Under the pieces are notes generated by a model. The model was not told the DNA's origin. It saw only the letters and a list, made by a program, of their open reading frames with translations, and searched no databases. The position numbers and the translations under genes were made by a program. Source: a virus. Taken from it: DNA of 34,225 nucleotides. Positions 30,759 through 34,225 of this stretch are shown piece by piece (the stretch's first letter is position 1; each line of letters opens with the position of its first letter). The stretch is taken from IMG/VR virus record IMGVR_UViG_3300044632_000978, positions 1-34,225 of that record. One strand, written 5' to 3'.

Positions 30759-31503
30759 GCTCGACCTCCGTCAGATGCAAGCTGATGCAATAGGTCGCCT
30801 CGCCGTTGCCATCACCAAGGAAATGAACCTCTCGGAACAGTGCCGAACCGCGCACACGCTCACCGTCTTCAAAATAAAGCTCGACCCGTTCCCGAGTGCC
30901 GCGAAGCGCGATTGCCTTGATCTGCAATTCGGCTTGGCTGCCAGTGAGCCCCCCCACACCGACAAACAGGTCGGACGCTTCCGGCTCTTGGCGACGAAGG
31001 CCCGCGACAGTGCGAAACTGCTCAGGCTGCCCGCCGTCAGATAGCTTCAGCAGGTAAGCCTTTCCTTGCGCCGCCCGGTCGCGGAACGTCAGCGCGGGTT
31101 CGCTTGCAGGCTCCGGCGTGGGCCGATAGGCACGACGCAAGATTTCGTCCGCCGCTCGGTCAAGTTCCTCCGGCTCCGGCGCGGGCTGGGCGAGGGCGTC
31201 GAGGCAATAGTCCCGACGCGCGTAGTTGCGCATTGCCTTGTCCGTTGCACCTTTCTCAAGGTGGCCGACGCCGTATTGGTCGAACCACTCTGCCGCCTGC
31301 TTGAGCGCCTCCCGCAGCGCGTCGGTCTGCGCGGGCGCGGGCTGGGCGAGGGCGGCCTTATTCACCGCAATGGCGAGTTTCCGCATGGCGTCTTTCGGCA
31401 CGGAAGCAGCGCCGCTGCCATCAATCGCGGCCTCTGCAATGACCGTCTCCGCCGCCTCCCGCAGCCCATCGCGCGCGGGCTCACGGATTAGTTGGCTGGT
31501 CAT
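30751..31503 (-). CDS. Hypothetical protein downstream of RecT
   Basis: A 250-residue protein. The N-terminal half is helical and Ala/Glu-rich with repeated ALAQPAP (KAALAQPAPAQTDALREALK and CLDALAQPAPEPEELDR), suggesting a duplicated linker. The C-terminal half (AYLLKLSDGG; ELQIKAIALRGTRERVELYF; ATYCISLHLTEVEHV) looks like a small beta domain. It shares ATGA with the RecT stop, so it is co-translated with the recombination genes. No family recognised. Confidence 0.72.
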   Translation of the reverse strand: MTSQLIREPARDGLREAAETVIAEAAIDGSGAASVPKDAMRKLAIAVNKAALAQPAPAQTDALREALKQAAEWFDQYGVGHLEKGATDKAMRNYARRDYCLDALAQPAPEPEELDRAADEILRRAYRPTPEPASEPALTFRDRAAQGKAYLLKLSDGGQPEQFRTVAGLRRQEPEASDLFVGVGGLTGSQAELQIKAIALRGTRERVELYFEDGERVRGSALFREVHFLGDGNGEATYCISLHLTEVEHV

Positions 31504-32603
31504 TCTGCACCTCCTGTCAGTTCGGCCTTCATGCGGTTCTTTAGCCGCACGATTGCATCATAGGTCGGCCCGTCCATCGCCTTCAGGCGCTTCAGGTCGT
31601 CGGTTAGCGTGAGCCAGCTCGCCGCCAGCGCATCGCCGCTCGTCGCCAGCTTCAGCTTTGCCTCGATCTCCGAACCCAGCGCGATATGCTCCGGCTCCGA
31701 GAACAAGCCTCCCGAGGCAGAAGCCGCAGCCTCTCCTGCCTCGCCTTCGGGCTCAACGCCGGCCGCTTCCTCGACCGCTGCGGGGGTGATGTCGTCCTGG
31801 TCCTCGCCAATCGGCTCCGGATCTTCGTCGGGGCCGCAGACCTGCGCCTCCAGCGCCTCAAGCCTCGACACAGGTGCGGGAACGGCCGCGATCGCAGCAG
31901 CAGCCACGTCGGCCGTCATGGTCTCGTCCCGCTCGAACTCGGCCTCAATGTCGGTGGACATGGGCAGCCGCTTGGCAAGGCGCCGCAGCACCGTCTTGCG
32001 CGCCATCTCGCCCCACCATGCCGACCACGGCCCATCATCCTTGGCCCGGCTGACAGCGCGCACCTGCTCGATCTGCTGCCGGTTCATAATCTCGACGAAC
32101 GAGGCGCCGCTTTTGAGCTTGGCGACGGCATAGACCCCGATCACCTGCCCGCGATCCCCGAACCAATCCGGCTCGTGCGCCGGCACCTCGTCGATGCCAG
32201 GGCGATAGGTGAACCTGTCGGCCGCGTGCACCAGCAGCGCGTCGATCGACGCCAGTTCGCCGCTGTTGCGGACTTTCTTCAGCACGCCGCCGATCATCGG
32301 CATCCACTGAACCGCGTCGATATACTGGCCGTCCCGCTTCGTGCGGAACTTGACGAGCGCGCCTTCCCGGCCATCGGGCAGCAGGCCGTCCTGTGCCGCC
32401 TTCAGGATTGCCGACAGCAGGCTGCGGCGATCGCAGTTCAGCAGCATGGGGTTCTGCTGAAGCGCGGTCATCGTCGTGCGGTGAAACTTGTCAACGCTGA
32501 CATGCGACGGCAGCGCCATCTTCAACTGGTCCCCGAGCGTCGTCAGGGTGCCGCGAAAAGCCTTCACCGCATCCTCGCGGTGCTCTGCAAGCTGGGTCGC
32601 CAT
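31500..32603 (-). CDS. recT: RecT-family single-strand annealing protein
   Basis: A 367-residue protein with clear RecT features: FHRTTMTALQQNPMLLNCDR, LLSAILKAAQDGLLPDGREG, VQWMPMIGGVLKKVRNSGEL, and WSAWWGEMARKTVLRRLAKR at the end of the annealing core (about residues 1-235). The last 130 residues are acidic and Ala-rich and probably bind partners. It anneals complementary single strands made by the adjacent YqaJ-type exonuclease, for recombination-dependent replication or repair. Its ATG overlaps the exonuclease stop (TGATG). Confidence 0.92.
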   Translation of the reverse strand: MATQLAEHREDAVKAFRGTLTTLGDQLKMALPSHVSVDKFHRTTMTALQQNPMLLNCDRRSLLSAILKAAQDGLLPDGREGALVKFRTKRDGQYIDAVQWMPMIGGVLKKVRNSGELASIDALLVHAADRFTYRPGIDEVPAHEPDWFGDRGQVIGVYAVAKLKSGASFVEIMNRQQIEQVRAVSRAKDDGPWSAWWGEMARKTVLRRLAKRLPMSTDIEAEFERDETMTADVAAAAIAAVPAPVSRLEALEAQVCGPDEDPEPIGEDQDDITPAAVEEAAGVEPEGEAGEAAASASGGLFSEPEHIALGSEIEAKLKLATSGDALAASWLTLTDDLKRLKAMDGPTYDAIVRLKNRMKAELTGGAE

Positions 32604-33544
32604 CAGTCGTTCCTTTCCTTGACATCGAAGCGGCGATAACCGCGCCGCCCCTTGATGATCTCGCCGGGCTCGGCCATCCGATCCGGGGTGTCCTTCGTGC
32701 GGTTCGCCGTGATCTTGAACCCGTCGAGCATGGCCCGTCCCGCGTCACCGATCAGCGTCAGCAACTCGGCCTTGCTCGCTTTCATCACCGCCTCGGCCTT
32801 GTCGCGGTCGGTCTTGGCGAACAGGAATTGCGCCGCCAGGATGCCGGCCCGGCCATTGTCGGTGAGATCCACAACCTCGTCGGTCGCATCGGCATAGACC
32901 TGCCCGATCGCGCCTGCGTCCTTGTTGAAATCCGGCGCCGGGGCATTGTCGCCGCGCACCCGTTCCCAGAAGGCTTCGACCCGCTTCTCGATCTCGGCAT
33001 AGAGCTTGGGCCGGAACTCATAGCGCCAGCGCTTCAACTCGTTCCCGCCGACGAGCACGATCACGTCGCCCCAGGTCGCACCGGACAGGCCCATGTAGGT
33101 CGTGAGCTGGAGCAGGTAGTGCAGCGGCGGCTCGTCGCCCCACTGCTTCGCCACCAGCCAATCGGCTGTCTTGACCTCTAGGATACCGATGCCGTCGCGC
33201 TCAGGGCAGCAGGCTGCCGCGTCGGGATGGCCAGCAAGCCCGCGACCATTTGCAAGGCGCTGGGCCGGATAGACCATCGCGTCATAGCCCCACTTGTCGC
33301 GCGCCCAATCGACGATCCCCGGCTCAAGCCGCTGGCCCGCCTCGATCCGCGCATTGCCGCTGAAATCGGGCTTGGCGATGGTGCCGACCTTCTGGTGATA
33401 GAGTTCGTATTCGGTCAGCCATGGGTTCGCATCGAACAAGGCTGAGACCTCGGACGCGCCGACGTGCCGAGCGCGAAAATGATTGTCGGTCTCGGCGCCA
33501 GTCGTGACAGCCAGCTCGTCCAGAATGTCTCCGATGGTCTCCAT
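32603..33544 (-). CDS. YqaJ-type recombination exonuclease
   Basis: A 313-residue PD-(D/E)xK nuclease of the lambda-exonuclease/YqaJ class. An early GASEVSALFDANPW segment is typical of YqaJ. Catalytic residues fit D108 (GHPDAAAC) and E123-x-K125 (GILEVKTADW), followed by LLQLTTYMGLSGATWGDVIV. It would make 3' single strands for the neighbouring RecT. ATG 33544 is supported by GGAGGG upstream; an in-frame extension to 33685 is unlikely to be translated because it crosses another gene. Confidence 0.9.
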   Translation of the reverse strand: METIGDILDELAVTTGAETDNHFRARHVGASEVSALFDANPWLTEYELYHQKVGTIAKPDFSGNARIEAGQRLEPGIVDWARDKWGYDAMVYPAQRLANGRGLAGHPDAAACCPERDGIGILEVKTADWLVAKQWGDEPPLHYLLQLTTYMGLSGATWGDVIVLVGGNELKRWRYEFRPKLYAEIEKRVEAFWERVRGDNAPAPDFNKDAGAIGQVYADATDEVVDLTDNGRAGILAAQFLFAKTDRDKAEAVMKASKAELLTLIGDAGRAMLDGFKITANRTKDTPDRMAEPGEIIKGRRGYRRFDVKERND

Positions 33545-33624
33545 CACGCAGCCCTCCGAGCGAGGACGGCTCCGGCTTCGATGTCGATGCCAGGATAGAT
33601 GCCGGGCTCGGTGATGGTGCTCAT
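33544..33624 (-). CDS. 26-residue ORF before exonuclease, exonuclease-N-terminus-like
   Basis: A short ORF reading MSTITEPGIYPGIDIEAGAV and ending LARRAA. It overlaps both neighbours (ATGA upstream, TGATG downstream), and GAGGTGG precedes its start, so it may be translated. The I-T-x-PGIY opening resembles the usual beginning of many phage exonucleases, but it is in a different frame from the YqaJ gene. It may be a relic of an older exonuclease, a leader or a coupling peptide. Confidence 0.5.
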   Translation of the reverse strand: MSTITEPGIYPGIDIEAGAVLARRAA

Positions 33625-34225
33625 TGCGCCACCTCGATTGCAGGCTTGCCGTCCAGCACCCGATGCAGCGCAGACCGGGCATCATCGTTGTTCAGGAAGA
33701 ACAGCGCGCTCGCCTCGGCCCCCAGAAGGATGTTGCCTGCCGCCAGCGTCTTCTTGTCCGGACCGACCTTCTTCTCAAGCTCGGCCTCAAGCTCGTATCC
33801 GCCGGGCGCCAGGTGGACGGCCCAGCCCGCGATGCAGTGCGACGTGCCGCAGTGCCACTCGAACATGTTGAGCGCATCGGGAGAGGCCGTTGCCGCCTCG
33901 GCGACCGCGCGCAGGAGGGCGGCGGCTTCCTCGGGCGCGGCGATGGGCTTGCCGGCGACCTCACGCAGCTGGGGAGCGTGGAAGCGTTTGCCGGCGTGGA
34001 TGTCGAGCCCGCCTCCGACGCTGGTCAGCACCGGCAGGTGCGCACCCTCGGCGCTGATGTCGAGCCAGCCTCCGACGCTGGTCAGCACCGGCAGCTGCGC
34101 ACCCTCGGCGCTGATGTAGAGCCCGCCTCCGACGCTGGTCAGCACCGGCAGCTGCGCACCCTCGGCGCTGATGTCGAGCCAGCCTCCGACGCTGGTCAGC
34201 ACCGGCAGCTGCGCACCCTCGGCGC
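33621..34225 (-). CDS. Repeat-solenoid protein with Cys/His C-terminal domain (partial at N-terminus)
   Basis: The frame runs to the window edge, so the N-terminus is missing. The visible part starts with 19-residue repeats (LTSVGGWLDISAEGAQLPV), at least three complete and a fourth degenerate, resembling a leucine-rich or beta-solenoid repeat. The C-terminal 130 residues (from about HAPQLREVAGKPIA) carry WHCGTSHCIAGWAVHLAPGG and LLGAEASALFFLNNDDAR, a recurrent domain in phage proteins of unknown function. It is the first visible gene of the leftward operon, immediately before the recombination genes. No enzymatic motif recognised. Confidence 0.82.
   Translation of the reverse strand, partial: AEGAQLPVLTSVGGWLDISAEGAQLPVLTSVGGGLYISAEGAQLPVLTSVGGWLDISAEGAHLPVLTSVGGGLDIHAGKRFHAPQLREVAGKPIAAPEEAAALLRAVAEAATASPDALNMFEWHCGTSHCIAGWAVHLAPGGYELEAELEKKVGPDKKTLAAGNILLGAEASALFFLNNDDARSALHRVLDGKPAIEVAQ
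33996..34225 (-). repeat. 57-bp tandem repeats in the solenoid gene
   Basis: Near-identical 57-bp units begin at 34021, 34078, 34135 and 34192 (plus-strand CTGGTCAGCACCGGCAG at each start) and continue past the window end; a diverged unit lies just before 34021. The high DNA identity suggests recent expansion and likely copy-number variation. Confidence 0.88.

Overview
The window is a GC-rich, densely packed stretch of a temperate tailed phage with T7-like (podovirus-type) virion proteins. The small early proteins look typical of phages of alphaproteobacteria, and a 40-base fragment of a tRNA-Gly(UCC) gene marks the phage attachment site. Host group (Alphaproteobacteria, perhaps Rhodobacterales) is an inference from protein style, GC content and that fragment; no host gene is present.

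Left arm, 1-25947, all on the + strand. Packaging and head genes come first: the end of the large terminase, a small linker protein, portal, a Bbp19-like protein, scaffold, major capsid protein and a Bbp16-like cement protein, closed by a hairpin terminator near 4870-4906. Next are small virion proteins: an acidic 72-aa protein, two probable structural proteins, a LamG-like protein and a protein made of 22-residue HxH repeats. The tail and ejection genes follow: a gp11-like tail adaptor, a tail nozzle divided into two polypeptides with a small gene between them, a gp13-like protein, a gp14-like protein, a lytic transglycosylase virion protein, and a 2619-aa polyvalent protein carrying PBECR-nuclease-like and zincin-protease-like regions. 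A beta-helix tailspike is followed by a lysis cassette of four small membrane proteins, a GH24 endolysin with a peptidoglycan-binding domain, and nested Rz/Rz1 spanins. A strong terminator at 25992-26024 closes this arm.

Centre, 25948-26160: a short non-coding stretch holds the terminator and the tRNA-Gly half. The tRNA fragment overlaps the integrase stop codon. With lysis genes on one side and the integrase on the other, this is the order of attP in a free phage genome, not of a single integrated prophage.

Right arm, 26149-34225, all on the - strand. Read leftwards it is one tightly overlapping operon: a repeat-rich protein that runs off the window, a 26-aa ORF, a YqaJ-type exonuclease, a RecT annealing protein, about a dozen small accessory proteins (several cysteine-rich; one Lar-like, one DUF551-like, one phage ABA-sandwich-like) and finally the tyrosine integrase. 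Repressor, replication genes and the small terminase are not in the window.

The most striking unexplained signal is an 11-base word, CTTGGGGGATA, found exactly four times, always on the + strand and always 24-63 bases upstream of the first gene of a late-gene block. It may be a phage-specific promoter or regulator site. Other points of interest are the split nozzle gene, the tRNA 5'-half attachment site, the giant polyvalent protein, and the two repeat-protein genes.
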